Shown one piece after another: positions 43,190 to 51,620 of a stretch of 64,000 nucleotides of DNA. The translations under genes and the position numbers were made by a program. The DNA comes from VXNF01 sp965116465 (GTDB taxonomy: Bacteria > Actinomycetota > Acidimicrobiia > Acidimicrobiales > CATQHL01), in contig OZ220687.1 of assembly GCA_965116465.1 (NCBI GenBank), positions 3,348,001-3,412,000 on the forward strand, written 5' to 3'. The notes below the pieces were generated by a model, which saw only the letters and a list, made by a program, of their open reading frames with translations, was not told the origin of the DNA and made no database searches. The stretch's first letter is position 1. Every line of letters begins with the position of its first letter.

Positions 43190-43975
43190 ATGATGAGGCC
43201 CGTGGGACGTCTGGACGGGAAGATCGCGGTCGTGACCGGTGCAGGTTCGGGGCTCGGCCGGGCCGCGGCGCTCCGGTTCGCGGCCGAAGGCGCCCGTGTG
43301 GCGTGTATCGATCTGGATCGCACCGGAGCGGAGGAGACGGTCTCGACGTTGGGGGAGCGGGGCCTGGTTGTCACCGCTGACGTGACCGCCGAGGCCGACA
43401 CCCTGCGGATGGTCGCCGAGACGACCGATCGCTTCGGGCCGCCGGCGGTGCTGTACGCCAACGCCGGTATCGGCGGTCGCGGCTCAGCCGCCGAGGTCGA
43501 CCTCGAGATGTGGCAGGCGGTCCTCGCCGTGAATCTCACCGGGGTCTGGCTCTCGGCCAAGGCCTGCCTGCCGGCGATGATCGACGCCGGGGGTGGCTCG
43601 ATCATCAACCAGGGCAGCATCACGGGGCTCATCGGGTTCCCGAACTCGGCCGCCTACAGCGCCTCCAAGGGCGGGGTCATCTCCCTCACCCGGCAGATGG
43701 CGATCGACTACGCACCACACAACGTCCGGGTCAACGCCATCTGTCCCGGCGTCATCGAGACCCCGCTGCTGCGCCGCTCGTGGGCACAGGCCCAAGGCGT
43801 GGAGGAATCCGAGGTCGACGACCTGCTGGCGGAACACTGGCACCCGCAGATCCCGATGGGGCGCCTCGGCCAGGTGGACGAGATCGCCGCCATGGCCCTC
43901 TACCTGGCGTCCGACGAGTCCGCATGGACCACCGGCTCGATCCTGACCGTCGACGGCGGCCAGACCTCGGCCTAG
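43190..43975 (+). CDS. Short-chain dehydrogenase/reductase (SDR)
   Basis: This 261-aa classical SDR has TGAGSGLGRAA (about residues 16-26), ACIDLD for NAD preference, YANAGIGG as the NNAG variant, a catalytic Ser in NQGSITG and YSASKGG with the YxxxK pair. ATG 43190 and 43193 are adjacent; GTG 43202 is also possible. The product is a soluble oxidoreductase of unknown substrate. It is divergent from the E1/E2 operon with a 53-bp shared promoter region. Confidence 0.9.
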   Translation: MMRPVGRLDGKIAVVTGAGSGLGRAAALRFAAEGARVACIDLDRTGAEETVSTLGERGLVVTADVTAEADTLRMVAETTDRFGPPAVLYANAGIGGRGSAAEVDLEMWQAVLAVNLTGVWLSAKACLPAMIDAGGGSIINQGSITGLIGFPNSAAYSASKGGVISLTRQMAIDYAPHNVRVNAICPGVIETPLLRRSWAQAQGVEESEVDDLLAEHWHPQIPMGRLGQVDEIAAMALYLASDESAWTTGSILTVDGGQTSA

Positions 43976-43979
43976 ACGG

Positions 43980-44045
43980 TTAGCCGAGCCGCTCGAGGGG
44001 GTCGACGCTGCGGGACACGTCCCCGATGAGCATCCCGAACCTCAC
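43980..44045 (-). pseudogene. 21-codon ORF, possible N-terminal stub of a luciferase-like oxidoreductase
   Basis: GTG 44045 overlaps the MaoC stop (GTGA) and opens a frame that reads RFGMLIGDVSRSVDPLERLG and then TAA. This resembles the first strand of F420-dependent luciferase-like monooxygenases. The rest of such a gene is absent: the convergent SDR occupies the space. The match is short and may be chance. Confidence 0.3.
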
Positions 44046-44506
44046 GGGCCGTTCCTCTCCGGCTTCAGCATCATCATCCCGACGCGCTTGACCCGCACGA
44101 CCACCTCGTCTCGCTGGTTGTAGCCGAGCTGCTCGAACCAGACGATCCCGGCGTCGTCGCGGCTCTTCGACAGCCGCTTGTCGACGATGGTGGTCTCGGC
44201 TCGCAGCGTGTCGCCGTGGAATACCGGCGCGGGGAACTCGACCTTGTCGAAGCCGAGGTTCCCCAGCGTGGTCCCCAACGTGGTCTCGGGGACGGTCATC
44301 CCGGCGACGAGGGCCAGTGTGAACAGGCTGTTCACGACCCGCCGGCCGTGCACCGTGGTCTTGGCGAACTCCTCGTCGAGGTGAAGCGGCTGCACGTTCA
44401 TCGTGAGCGAGGTGAACAGGATGTTGTCCATCTCGGTCACCGTCCGGGTGAGGCCGTGGCGGATCACCATCCCCACCTCGAGTTCCTCGTAGTACTTGCC
44501 CTGCAT
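44042..44506 (-). CDS. MaoC-like hot-dog fold hydratase
   Basis: This 154-aa product probably hydrates an enoyl-CoA or related thioester. The hydratase 2 motif is present as MNVQPLHLDEEFAKTTVHG (Asp and His), with NSLFTLALVAGM after it. The start is ATG 44506, because GAGGAGA lies 3-4 nt upstream and the earlier ATGs give unrelated residues. The neighbours do not form an obvious CoA pathway. Confidence 0.85.
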   Translation of the reverse strand: MQGKYYEELEVGMVIRHGLTRTVTEMDNILFTSLTMNVQPLHLDEEFAKTTVHGRRVVNSLFTLALVAGMTVPETTLGTTLGNLGFDKVEFPAPVFHGDTLRAETTIVDKRLSKSRDDAGIVWFEQLGYNQRDEVVVRVKRVGMMMLKPERNGP

Positions 44507-44621
44507 GTTCTCCTCGTTCAGTCGCCGATACCGGGGAGTTTGCCGGTATTCCATCCGCAAGTGCGAATCGAGCTGCCGGACCCTGGATCCCGACCGCCGC
44601 CCCTTCGCGTTGCATTCGGTA

Positions 44622-44646
44622 GCACCCGGGTAGTACCATCGGGTGC
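44622..44646 (+). promoter_or_regulatory. Operator/-10 region of the VapBC-like pair
   Basis: GCACCCG (44622-44628) and CGGGTGC (44640-44646) are perfect arms ending at the ATG. TAGTAC (44631-44636) sits between them at the right distance for a leaderless start, so a bound antitoxin would cover the promoter. Confidence 0.5.
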
Positions 44647-44892
44647 ATGGCCGTGCGGAAGCTCTCTGTGGCGCTGGACGAAGAGGTTGCGCAGGCGGCC
44701 GCCGACGTGGCGGCGCGCCGTGGCGTGAGCCTGTCCACGTGGCTGAACGCCGCGGCGGAGCGCGCTCTGGTCATCGAGGCCGGTCTTGCCGGGGTGCGGG
44801 CGTGGGAGGCCGAGCACGGCGAACTCACGCCGGCGGAGTTGGCCTGGGCCGACGACGTCCTGGACGGCTTGGCTTCTCGGGTTTCCGGCTGA
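44647..44892 (+). CDS. Ribbon-helix-helix antitoxin of a VapBC-like pair
   Basis: This 81-aa product starts with VRKLSVALDEEVAQAAADVA, then GVSLSTWLNAAAERAL, a CopG-like RHH fold. The C-terminal region (ELTPAELAWADDVLD) is acidic and should bind the toxin. It is followed after 3 nt by the PIN toxin gene. Confidence 0.82.
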   Translation: MAVRKLSVALDEEVAQAAADVAARRGVSLSTWLNAAAERALVIEAGLAGVRAWEAEHGELTPAELAWADDVLDGLASRVSG

Positions 44893-44895
44893 CCG

Positions 44896-45276
44896 GTGCC
44901 GGGCATCACGTATGACACGGGAGCGCTGATCGCCGCCGAGCGCAGCGATGACCGCCTATGGAGGTTGCATCGCCGGGCATTGGAGCGCGGGATCGTCCCG
45001 TCGGTCCCGGCGGGGGTGCTCGCGCAGGGTTGGCGAGGAGGGCCGCAGCCGCAGATGTCCCGGTTCTTGGCGGGCTGCCGCGTCGAGGATCTCGACGAGC
45101 CGAGGGCGCGATCAGCGGGAGCGGCGTGCGGGCTCTCGGAAACGTCCGACATCGTCGACGCTGCCGTCGTGGTCGGCGCGGCGGCCCGTGACGACCTCGT
45201 GGTCACGAGCGACGCTTCTGACCTGTCCCGGCTCTGCCACGCGCTCGGCGTCGAGTTGCAGGTGCACGAGATCTGA
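44896..45276 (+). CDS. PIN-domain toxin (VapC-like)
   Basis: This 126-aa nuclease has ITYDTGALIAAERSD (first Asp), a Glu/Asp region ETSDIVDAAVVV (about residues 82-93) and VVTSDASDLSRL (last Asp). These are the PIN active-site carboxylates. It starts at GTG 44896. Such toxins cleave tRNA or rRNA. The pair is compact and looks intact. Confidence 0.85.
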   Translation: MPGITYDTGALIAAERSDDRLWRLHRRALERGIVPSVPAGVLAQGWRGGPQPQMSRFLAGCRVEDLDEPRARSAGAACGLSETSDIVDAAVVVGAAARDDLVVTSDASDLSRLCHALGVELQVHEI

Positions 45277-45354
45277 GCGCTCAAGGGGCGAGGGAGGCAG
45301 GCGCAGCGACCCGCTGGGCACCGATGCCGGCCGGCATCCTCTAGCGTTCCCGCT

Positions 45355-46038
45355 GTGCGGCAACACTTCGGGACCGAGTTGTTCGACTTTCTGCTGGAGC
45401 TGCGGGCGAACAACGATCGTGACTGGTTCGGTGAGAACAAGGGCCGGTATGAGCGGCATGTGAAGGAGCCGCTGCTTCGGTTCATTGAGGACTTCGAGCC
45501 GTACCTGCACTCCGTCAGCGAGCACTTCGTCGCCGATACGCGGGCCAACGGGGGCTCCATGTTCCGGATCTACCGGGACGTGCGGTTCTCCAAGGACAAG
45601 TCCCCCTACAAGACGCAGGCTGCGATCCAGTTCCGCCACGCGGCGGGCAAGTCCGTCCATGCACCGGGCTTCTACCTGCATCTGGAGCCCGACCTGGTGT
45701 TCGCCGGGGTCGGCCTGTGGCGGCCGGACTCGGCGGCGCTCGCCCGGATCCGGCAGCGCATCGTCGACGATCCCGCCGCTTGGGAAGCTGTGACCGGGGA
45801 TCCGGGGTTCGTCGAGGAGTTCGACCTGGAAGGCGAGTCACTGAAGCGCCCGCCGAAGGGGTTCGATCCCGAGCACCCACTCCTTGAGGACCTCAAGCGC
45901 AAGGACCACGTGGCTACTTGCATGTTCGACGAGGACGAGGTCACCGCGCCCGGGTTCATCGACGTCTTCGCCGACGCCTGCCGCACGGCCTCGCCCTACA
46001 TGGAGTTCCTGACGCACGCGGTGGGCTTGCCGTACTGA
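45355..46038 (+). CDS. DUF2461-family protein
   Basis: This 227-aa protein matches the widespread DUF2461 family: FDFLLELRANNDRDWFGENKGRYE at the N-terminus, FRIYRDVRFSKDKSPYKTQ (core D-V-R-F-S-K-D-K), GFYLHLEPD and the C-terminal RPPKGFDPEHP. No enzymatic function is established for the family. GTG 45355 gives the conserved N-terminus. It stands alone between the VapBC-like pair and the helicase gene. Confidence 0.9.
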   Translation: MRQHFGTELFDFLLELRANNDRDWFGENKGRYERHVKEPLLRFIEDFEPYLHSVSEHFVADTRANGGSMFRIYRDVRFSKDKSPYKTQAAIQFRHAAGKSVHAPGFYLHLEPDLVFAGVGLWRPDSAALARIRQRIVDDPAAWEAVTGDPGFVEEFDLEGESLKRPPKGFDPEHPLLEDLKRKDHVATCMFDEDEVTAPGFIDVFADACRTASPYMEFLTHAVGLPY

Positions 46039-46063
46039 CCGGCAGCGCTCGCCTCGGGAGGCG

Positions 46064-46080
46064 TCCCCGGCAGCCGGGGA
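46064..46080 (+). terminator. GC-rich stem-loop after the DUF2461 gene
   Basis: TCCCCGGC and GCCGGGGA are separated by one A, so the paired stem is about six GC-rich pairs with a short loop. It begins 26 nt after the stop codon. Confidence 0.4.
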
Positions 46081-46259
46081 GGGACTCGGGGAGTCCACGG
46101 GTATCCTTCAGGGACCGGCCGAAACCTCCGGTCGTTGGGCGCACAGTTCGCTTTCCCTGATTGATTCTGTGTGAGCCACCCAACCGCGGTGCCCCCACAT
46201 CAACGAGTCCAGGCACTCGCGCACATCAGACGGCCCGCGTGGCGCGGGCAAGGAGAACC

Positions 46260-47528
46260 ATGTCCACCACATTCGCCCAGCTGGGCGTACCCGAATCGAT
46301 CTGCCGCGCCCTGCAGCGCGGTGGCATTCACGAACCATTCGAGATCCAGGCGGCCGCCATGGCCGACGCTCTCGCCGGCCGCGACATCTGCGGCCGGGCA
46401 CCCACCGGATCGGGCAAGACGCTCGCCTTCGGTATCCCGCTCGTCGTCAATGCGGGCCATGCCAGGTCCAAGCGGCCGACGGCGCTCGTCCTGTCACCCA
46501 CCCGCGAACTCGCCGAGCAGATCGCGACCGACCTGCGCACCTTCGCCGGCGATGTCCGGGTCGGCGTTGTCTACGGAGGGGTCGGCTACGGCCCGCAGCT
46601 GAAGTGCCTGCGCGACGGCGTCGAGATCCTCGTGGCCTGCCCCGGCCGGCTCGAGGACCTCATCGAGCGGGACGCCGTGAGCCTGCACGACGTGGAGCTT
46701 GCGGTCATCGACGAGGCGGACCGTCTGTCCGACATGGGATTCCTCCCCGCGGTGCGGCGGCTCCTCGACCAGACGGCGCGTGATCGCCAGACCTTCCTGT
46801 TCTCCGCCACGCTCGACGGCGCCGTGCGGACACTCACCCGCGACTACCAGCATGAGCCGGTCACGCACACCGTCGATGCCGAGACACCCGACGTCACCGC
46901 CGCCGACCACCGGTTCTGGCAGGTCAACCGGACCGACCGGGTCGCCGCCTGCGCGCAGGTGATCAAGGCGGTGGGGCAGACGATCGTCTTCTGCCGGACC
47001 CGGCACGGCTCGGACCGCTTGACCCGGCAGCTCTCCCAGCGCGGCATCAGCGCCGCAGTGATACACGGCGGTCACGCACAGGATCGGCGGACCCGCTCGC
47101 TCCGCCGGTTCACCGACGGCCACGTGCAGGCGCTAGTCGCCACCGACGTCGCCGCTCGGGGAATCCATGTGGACGATGTGGCGTCCGTCGTCCATTTCGA
47201 CCCGCCCGAGGACCACAAGACGTATCTCCACCGCTCGGGCCGCACGGCCCGCGCCGGCCGGGGCGGTCTCGTGGTGTCCTTTCTCCAGCCGGAGCAGATG
47301 GGCGATTCGAGGAGGATGCAGCGCCGGCTCGGCCTGCAGGAACCCATCACGCTGCCGGATGCGAGCGACCTGCCGACCGGGTCTGCGCCGGATCCTGAGC
47401 ACCCGGCCGAATTCTCGGTTCAGAATGGCCGGCAGTCAGGCGGTCACGCCTCCCGCAATGGTCAACCGTCCCGCAACGGTCGGGCGTCGAGCCGGCGCAG
47501 GAGGGCGGCCGGGGCGCGGCGGCGGTAG
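46260..47528 (+). CDS. DEAD-box RNA helicase (RhlE-like)
   Basis: This 422-aa ATP-dependent helicase unwinds RNA duplexes, for example in ribosome assembly or cold adaptation. Ordered motifs are: F-x-Q motif region FEIQAAAM, I APTGSGKT, Ia PTRELAEQ, II VIDEADRLSD, III FSATLD, V ATDVAARGIHVD and VI HRSGRTARAG. A basic tail of about 50 residues, rich in Arg, Asn, Gly and Ser, follows and should bind RNA. ATG 46260 follows AAGGAGAA. The 221-bp leader is long enough to hold an RNA control element, but none is recognised. Confidence 0.93.
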   Translation: MSTTFAQLGVPESICRALQRGGIHEPFEIQAAAMADALAGRDICGRAPTGSGKTLAFGIPLVVNAGHARSKRPTALVLSPTRELAEQIATDLRTFAGDVRVGVVYGGVGYGPQLKCLRDGVEILVACPGRLEDLIERDAVSLHDVELAVIDEADRLSDMGFLPAVRRLLDQTARDRQTFLFSATLDGAVRTLTRDYQHEPVTHTVDAETPDVTAADHRFWQVNRTDRVAACAQVIKAVGQTIVFCRTRHGSDRLTRQLSQRGISAAVIHGGHAQDRRTRSLRRFTDGHVQALVATDVAARGIHVDDVASVVHFDPPEDHKTYLHRSGRTARAGRGGLVVSFLQPEQMGDSRRMQRRLGLQEPITLPDASDLPTGSAPDPEHPAEFSVQNGRQSGGHASRNGQPSRNGRASSRRRRAAGARRR

Positions 47529-47662
47529 CTGTCCTCCAGCCACTCGGCCAGGTCGTCGAGGGCAACATCGGCGAGACGGATGAGCATGGCGCCGTAGAAG
47601 GTTCCCTCGGTCGCCTGCGGGAGTTGCATGCCCAGCCGGCGGACATCCTCGAATGTGGCCAT
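47462..47662 (-). pseudogene. Internally deleted MmcQ/YjbR-like gene
   Basis: This 66-codon frame starts MATFEDVRRLGMQLPQATEG and ends LDDLAEWLEDSYRRRAPAAL plus a short tail. Those are the first and last parts of the YjbR family. The central 45-50 residues, including the hallmark F-x-V-x-x-K-x-F strand, are missing: FYGAM joins directly to LIRLAD. The frame is intact across the junction. It overlaps the 3' end of the convergent helicase gene by 67 bp. Confidence 0.65.
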
Positions 47663-47757
47663 GTGGCGCTCAGTACTCGTCGGGTGCAGCGACGGTGTCA
47701 ACCGTCGCTGCACCCATTGTGGTCCCCTGGGCCGCCATTCGTGGCCTACGGCGCGCT

Positions 47758-48624
47758 CTAGCGGAGGCGACCGTCCACCTTCTGGCCGGTCGACAGGCCG
47801 GTGAAGGTGTGCAGGGCGTCGTGGTGGTTCCACAGGCTCATGATCTTGCCTTCCCCCATGCCGATGGCGTTGAGGGGTGCCACGACCAGGCCATCGGTGT
47901 CCACGTCGCTGGTTCGCACCTCGTAGGCGAAGCGCAGGGTGCGGTTCTCGGTTCCATCGACGTAGCCGGCGTCCCTCCACTGCCAGCTGTTCGCCGGCGG
48001 GATCAACGGGGCTGACCCCGAGTCGTCGAACCAGAGGGTCACAACCGGGGTTCCGTTCACCCGGACCCTGTCCTCGAAGGTCACGTCGACCGTTATGGTC
48101 TCGCCCGCCCGGTAGGTGTCACCGTCGGCGGGTGCCGAGGACACCTCCACGTTGCGCACGAGCGTCTCGTCCTCGTCGATGATCGTCACCTCGCACCGCT
48201 GGTCGGGGTTGACGCCGATCTGGTCGGGTGCAGAGCCGACCGCGATCGTGAACGTCTCCTCGCCCTCGTACAGGTCGTCGAGGCGGGTGGGAAAGCTGAG
48301 ATTCGCCGGATTGGGGCCGATATTGACCGAACTCTGATCGAAGTAGTCCGTGGCGTCCGCGGTGCCGGGCTCGAACTCCAGGATGTACCCGGCCATGGGT
48401 CGATCGTCGAACATCCTGACCTGAAACCCGAACCAATCGTCTTCCACGACCGGCTCGGGGCAGCGGCTGATGTAGACTTCACTGGGGCCCTCGGTCGTCG
48501 CAGTGGTTGCACTTGGAAATCCCACCAGGCCGGTCAGTCCGACCAGCACCGGAATCGCGATTGCCGGCGGCCACCGGCGGAGCCCTCTTCGAGCCCTTCG
48601 TGTCCTGCCTCTCTCTGTGGACAT
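47758..48624 (-). CDS. Secreted Calx-beta-type beta-sandwich protein
   Basis: This 288-aa protein has a twin-basic N-region and a signal peptide (IAIPVLVGLTGLVGFPSATTA). The first beta domain (about residues 45-150) has the Calx-beta features DYFDQSSVNIGP, FTIAVG and TIIDEDET. The second (about 155-285) has TYRAGETITVDVTFEDRV, LWFDDSG and RTLRFAYEV, found in repeat modules of large actinobacterial surface proteins. With only two domains it is a small version. No anchor is visible, so it is probably released or bound to the cell surface. Confidence 0.78.
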   Translation of the reverse strand: MSTERGRTRRARRGLRRWPPAIAIPVLVGLTGLVGFPSATTATTEGPSEVYISRCPEPVVEDDWFGFQVRMFDDRPMAGYILEFEPGTADATDYFDQSSVNIGPNPANLSFPTRLDDLYEGEETFTIAVGSAPDQIGVNPDQRCEVTIIDEDETLVRNVEVSSAPADGDTYRAGETITVDVTFEDRVRVNGTPVVTLWFDDSGSAPLIPPANSWQWRDAGYVDGTENRTLRFAYEVRTSDVDTDGLVVAPLNAIGMGEGKIMSLWNHHDALHTFTGLSTGQKVDGRLR

Positions 48625-48936
48625 GGGACTACCTCCTTGTAGTCGATGACAGAAGTCGCCATCGCTGCGGCGCCCCTCGCAGCTCGGCTGCCGTAGATTC
48701 GTCTGATAGTCATACCTTCAGGGTATACAAGAGCACTGGCCTATATCTTTCACTATATTTCGCTAAATACTATCGATTTGATAGTCTCGTGCTATGAGAA
48801 GTCGGCCTCATCGCGGCGCAGCCGGTTCGAAGATGCCGGTTCGGACCGCGGGCCTTCGAAGGCGAAACCGGGAACCGGGGATGTGTCCCCGCCGCACCGG
48901 CGGCGGGCGCACCGAGTGAGGTCGGCCCTGCCCCGC
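48625..48936. other. AT-rich upstream region with repeated GATAGTC motifs
   Basis: About 48700-48795 is markedly AT-rich for this genome and probably holds the promoter of the Calx-beta gene. GATAGTC occurs at 48705-48711, and ACTATC-GATTT-GATAGT spans 48769-48785. The second half to 48936 shows nothing recognised. Confidence 0.4.
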
Positions 48937-49710
48937 CTAGTAGGGGGTCTCGCCGGCGTCGACGTTGATGGCCTGTCCGCGGATGACGACGGCGTCGGGC
49001 GACAGCAGGAAGGCGACGACACGGCCGACCTCGACGGGCGCAATCTTGCGGCCGATCTGGGGAAGGGCCATGCCGGCCAGGATCTCCTCGGGGTCGCCGC
49101 CCTGGTGGTCGGCCAGCCAGTCGGCAACGCCGGCCAGCATCGGCGTGTCCACCGCACCGGGGCAGACGGCGTTGACGTTGATGCCGAGGGGTGCCCATTC
49201 GGTTGCCAGCGACCGGGTCAGGTTGATGACCGCCGCCTTCGAGGCGTTGTAGCCGGCCATGTTCGGGAAGCCGACCTTGCCGCAGTTGGATGCGACGTTG
49301 ACGATGGCCGCCTGATCCGAGTCGGTGAGGTGCCCCAAGGCGGCCCTGCAGACACGGAACACCCCGGTCACGTTGATGTCGAGTTCACGAGCCCAGGCTG
49401 CACTCGTGGCGTGGCGCGCCTCGCTCATCTCGATCACGCCCGCGTTGTTGACGACTCCGTCGAGTCGGCCGAAGCGATCGACGGTGGCCTCGATCGCCGA
49501 CTCGACGCTGCTGTCCGAGCTCACGTCGCACTGGACGGCCAGCGTCCGCGTGCCGGTCGGATCGATCGTTCGGGCGGCCGCCTCGGTCGCGGCCCCTGCC
49601 AGGTCGGCGAGCGCAACCGCGCCGCCGGCTTCGACGAGAGCCTGGGCGATTCCGGCTCCGATGCCGCCGGCGGCACCGGTGACGAGGTAGACGCGACCGG
49701 CGAGACTCAT
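48937..49710 (-). CDS. Short-chain dehydrogenase/reductase (SDR)
   Basis: This 257-aa classical SDR has TGAAGGIGAGIA (about residues 11-22), VVNNAGVIEM, catalytic Ser in NVASNCG and YNASKAA with YxxxK. ALADLAG suggests NAD(H). Its stop is TAG at 48937. It follows the next SDR gene after 4 bp, so the two are co-transcribed. Confidence 0.92.
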   Translation of the reverse strand: MSLAGRVYLVTGAAGGIGAGIAQALVEAGGAVALADLAGAATEAAARTIDPTGTRTLAVQCDVSSDSSVESAIEATVDRFGRLDGVVNNAGVIEMSEARHATSAAWARELDINVTGVFRVCRAALGHLTDSDQAAIVNVASNCGKVGFPNMAGYNASKAAVINLTRSLATEWAPLGINVNAVCPGAVDTPMLAGVADWLADHQGGDPEEILAGMALPQIGRKIAPVEVGRVVAFLLSPDAVVIRGQAINVDAGETPY

Positions 49711-49714
49711 GAGC

Positions 49715-50533
49715 TCACCACGTGGTGTTGGTGAGGACGCCGCCGTCCACGAGCAGGTCGGTGCCGGTGATCCAGCGGGACAGGTCCGAGCAGAGGAACA
49801 CGCAGGCGTCGCCGACGTCCTCCGGCGTGCCCAGGCGTTCGAGCGGGGCAGCGGCCAGGTAGCGGTTCACGCCCTCCGGCCAGTCGTCCACCAGGCCCGG
49901 GCGGTCGATGAGCCCCGGCGAGACGGTGTTGACACGGATCCCGTCGGGGCCGTACATCAGCGCAGCCGCCCGGGCGTGCATGACGAGGGCCGCCTTCGAG
50001 GTGGCGTAGTGGCCGTGCATCACGGTGGGGTGGCGGGCCTCGATGGAGGCGATGTGGACGATCGAGCCGCCGCCGGGGTCGCTGTTGGTGCGCATCGCCG
50101 CCGCGGCAAGCTGGGTCAGCCGGTGCGTGGCGGTGACGTTGATGTCCATCATGTCGGTGAACTGCCGGTCGGTGAGGGTGTCGAAGCGGGCGATCGGCTG
50201 GGCGCCGGCGTTGTTCACGAGACCGTCGAGGCGCCCGTGCAGTCCCAGCGTCTCCTCGATCACGCTGGGTGGGCCGTCGGCTGCCGTCAGATCGGCGCGC
50301 ACGGTGGCGACCGGTGTGCCGTCGGGATAGCGCAGGTGATCGGTGGGGGAGTTGCGAGTGTGCGCCACGACGGTGGCTCCGGTCGCCACGAACCGGCGAA
50401 CGATCCCGCTACCGATGCCGCTGCCGACGATCCCGCCGACACTCTCGCTGCCGCTGCCGCTGCCGGCGCCGGTAACCAGCACCACCCGGCCGGTCAGGTC
50501 GACCATGTTGGCGGGAGAAGCACTGTCGGTCAC
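49715..50533 (-). CDS. SDR with an expanded glycine-rich cofactor loop
   Basis: This 272-aa SDR keeps VVLVTGAG, LVNNAG, a catalytic Ser in HIASIE and HYATSKAAL with YxxxK. The nucleotide loop is unusual: instead of TGxxxGIG it reads TGAGSGSGSESVGG and then IVGSGIGSGIV, about 12 residues too long. The inserted DNA is a run of near-repeats of ggcagc-like triplets, so slippage is a likely origin. The last G-x-G-x-x-G may still bind the cofactor. It starts at GTG 50533; ATG 50506 is an alternative. It is paired with the SDR downstream. Confidence 0.85.
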   Translation of the reverse strand: MTDSASPANMVDLTGRVVLVTGAGSGSGSESVGGIVGSGIGSGIVRRFVATGATVVAHTRNSPTDHLRYPDGTPVATVRADLTAADGPPSVIEETLGLHGRLDGLVNNAGAQPIARFDTLTDRQFTDMMDINVTATHRLTQLAAAAMRTNSDPGGGSIVHIASIEARHPTVMHGHYATSKAALVMHARAAALMYGPDGIRVNTVSPGLIDRPGLVDDWPEGVNRYLAAAPLERLGTPEDVGDACVFLCSDLSRWITGTDLLVDGGVLTNTTW

Positions 50534-50588
50534 GATGGCTGTCTACCGTAGAGGCGGGCGGGATGCACAGTGAGCCAGGGAGGTGTGC

Positions 50589-51620
50589 GTGACGGATCTG
50601 GGTGAGCGGACTCTCGATTGGGCCGCCGGTCGGCTGCGGATCGTCGATCAGACCCGCCTGCCCGACACCTACGAGATTCTGGAGATCGACAACGTCGCCG
50701 ACCTCGTGGATGCGATCAGACGCTTGGCGGTACGGGGCGCGCCGGCAATCGGCGTGGCGGGCGGATTCGGGGTGGTACTGGCGGCCCAGCAGCACGGGGC
50801 CGGGACCGAGCAGTTCGCCGCGGCCGTGGAGTCCCTTCGCAGCGCCCGCCCGACGGCCGTGAACCTGGCCCGGATGGTGGACCGGGTCGCGGCGCGTGCG
50901 GGGGCGGGCCCCGAGGCCCTGCTGAAGGAAGCCCTGGCCGTCCGGGACGAGGAGGTCACCGCCTCCCATGCGATGGGTCGCCGCGGCGCGGCGCTCATCG
51001 ACGAGTTGGTCGCCGAACCCACTGGAGTCGCGGCGCTGACGATCTGCAACACGGGCGGGCTGGCAGCCGTGGAACGCGGCACCGCGCTGGGCGTGATCCG
51101 AGCCATCCACGAGCGGGGACGCCTGGCCCTGGCGATCGCCACCGAGACACGCCCGCTGTTGCAGGGCTCCCGGCTGACGGCCTGGGAACTCGAGCGCATG
51201 GGCGCCCCCTACCGCGTGATCGTCGACGCCGCCGGTCCGGCGCTGCTTTCGAGAGGCATGGCCGATGTCGTGCTCGCCGGCGCCGACCGCATTGCCGCCA
51301 ACGGCGACACCGCCAACAAGATCGGCACGTTCGCCCTGGCTGTGGCGGCGCGCTATGCGTCTGTGCCGTTCGTCGTCGTGGCGCCCGAGTCCACTGTCGA
51401 CATGGAGACCCCGGCCGGTGAGGACATCAGCATCGAGGACCGCGGAGCCGACGAGGTCGTTAGCGTGCGCGGCACGTCGATCGCCCCCGCGGGCGCCGAC
51501 GCCCTGAACCCCGCCTTCGACGTCACGCCCGCCGAACTCATCACGGCCATCGTCACCGACCGGCGGGTCGTGCGACTCGACCGGGGCGAGAACCTCCGCA
51601 GCGTGCCTGCGCCCTGCTAG
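50589..51620 (+). CDS. mtnA: S-methyl-5-thioribose-1-phosphate isomerase (MtnA)
   Basis: MtnA converts methylthioribose 1-phosphate to the ribulose form in the methionine salvage pathway. The 343-aa product has VRGAPAIGVAGGFG (about residues 47-60), the catalytic Cys in TICNTGGLAAV and the catalytic Asp in VLAGADRIAANGDTANKIGT (core GADRIAANGD). GTG 50589 follows GGGAGG at 5 nt; GTG 50583 overlaps that site. No other salvage genes (mtnB, C, D, P) are in the window. Its stop overlaps that of the convergent MoaD-like gene by 4 bp. Confidence 0.94.
   Translation: MTDLGERTLDWAAGRLRIVDQTRLPDTYEILEIDNVADLVDAIRRLAVRGAPAIGVAGGFGVVLAAQQHGAGTEQFAAAVESLRSARPTAVNLARMVDRVAARAGAGPEALLKEALAVRDEEVTASHAMGRRGAALIDELVAEPTGVAALTICNTGGLAAVERGTALGVIRAIHERGRLALAIATETRPLLQGSRLTAWELERMGAPYRVIVDAAGPALLSRGMADVVLAGADRIAANGDTANKIGTFALAVAARYASVPFVVVAPESTVDMETPAGEDISIEDRGADEVVSVRGTSIAPAGADALNPAFDVTPAELITAIVTDRRVVRLDRGENLRSVPAPC

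Noticed and set aside
46039..46259. Cold-shock-type RNA element in the helicase leader
   Set aside because: The leader is long, but no conserved motif or stable structure beyond the upstream terminator could be seen.
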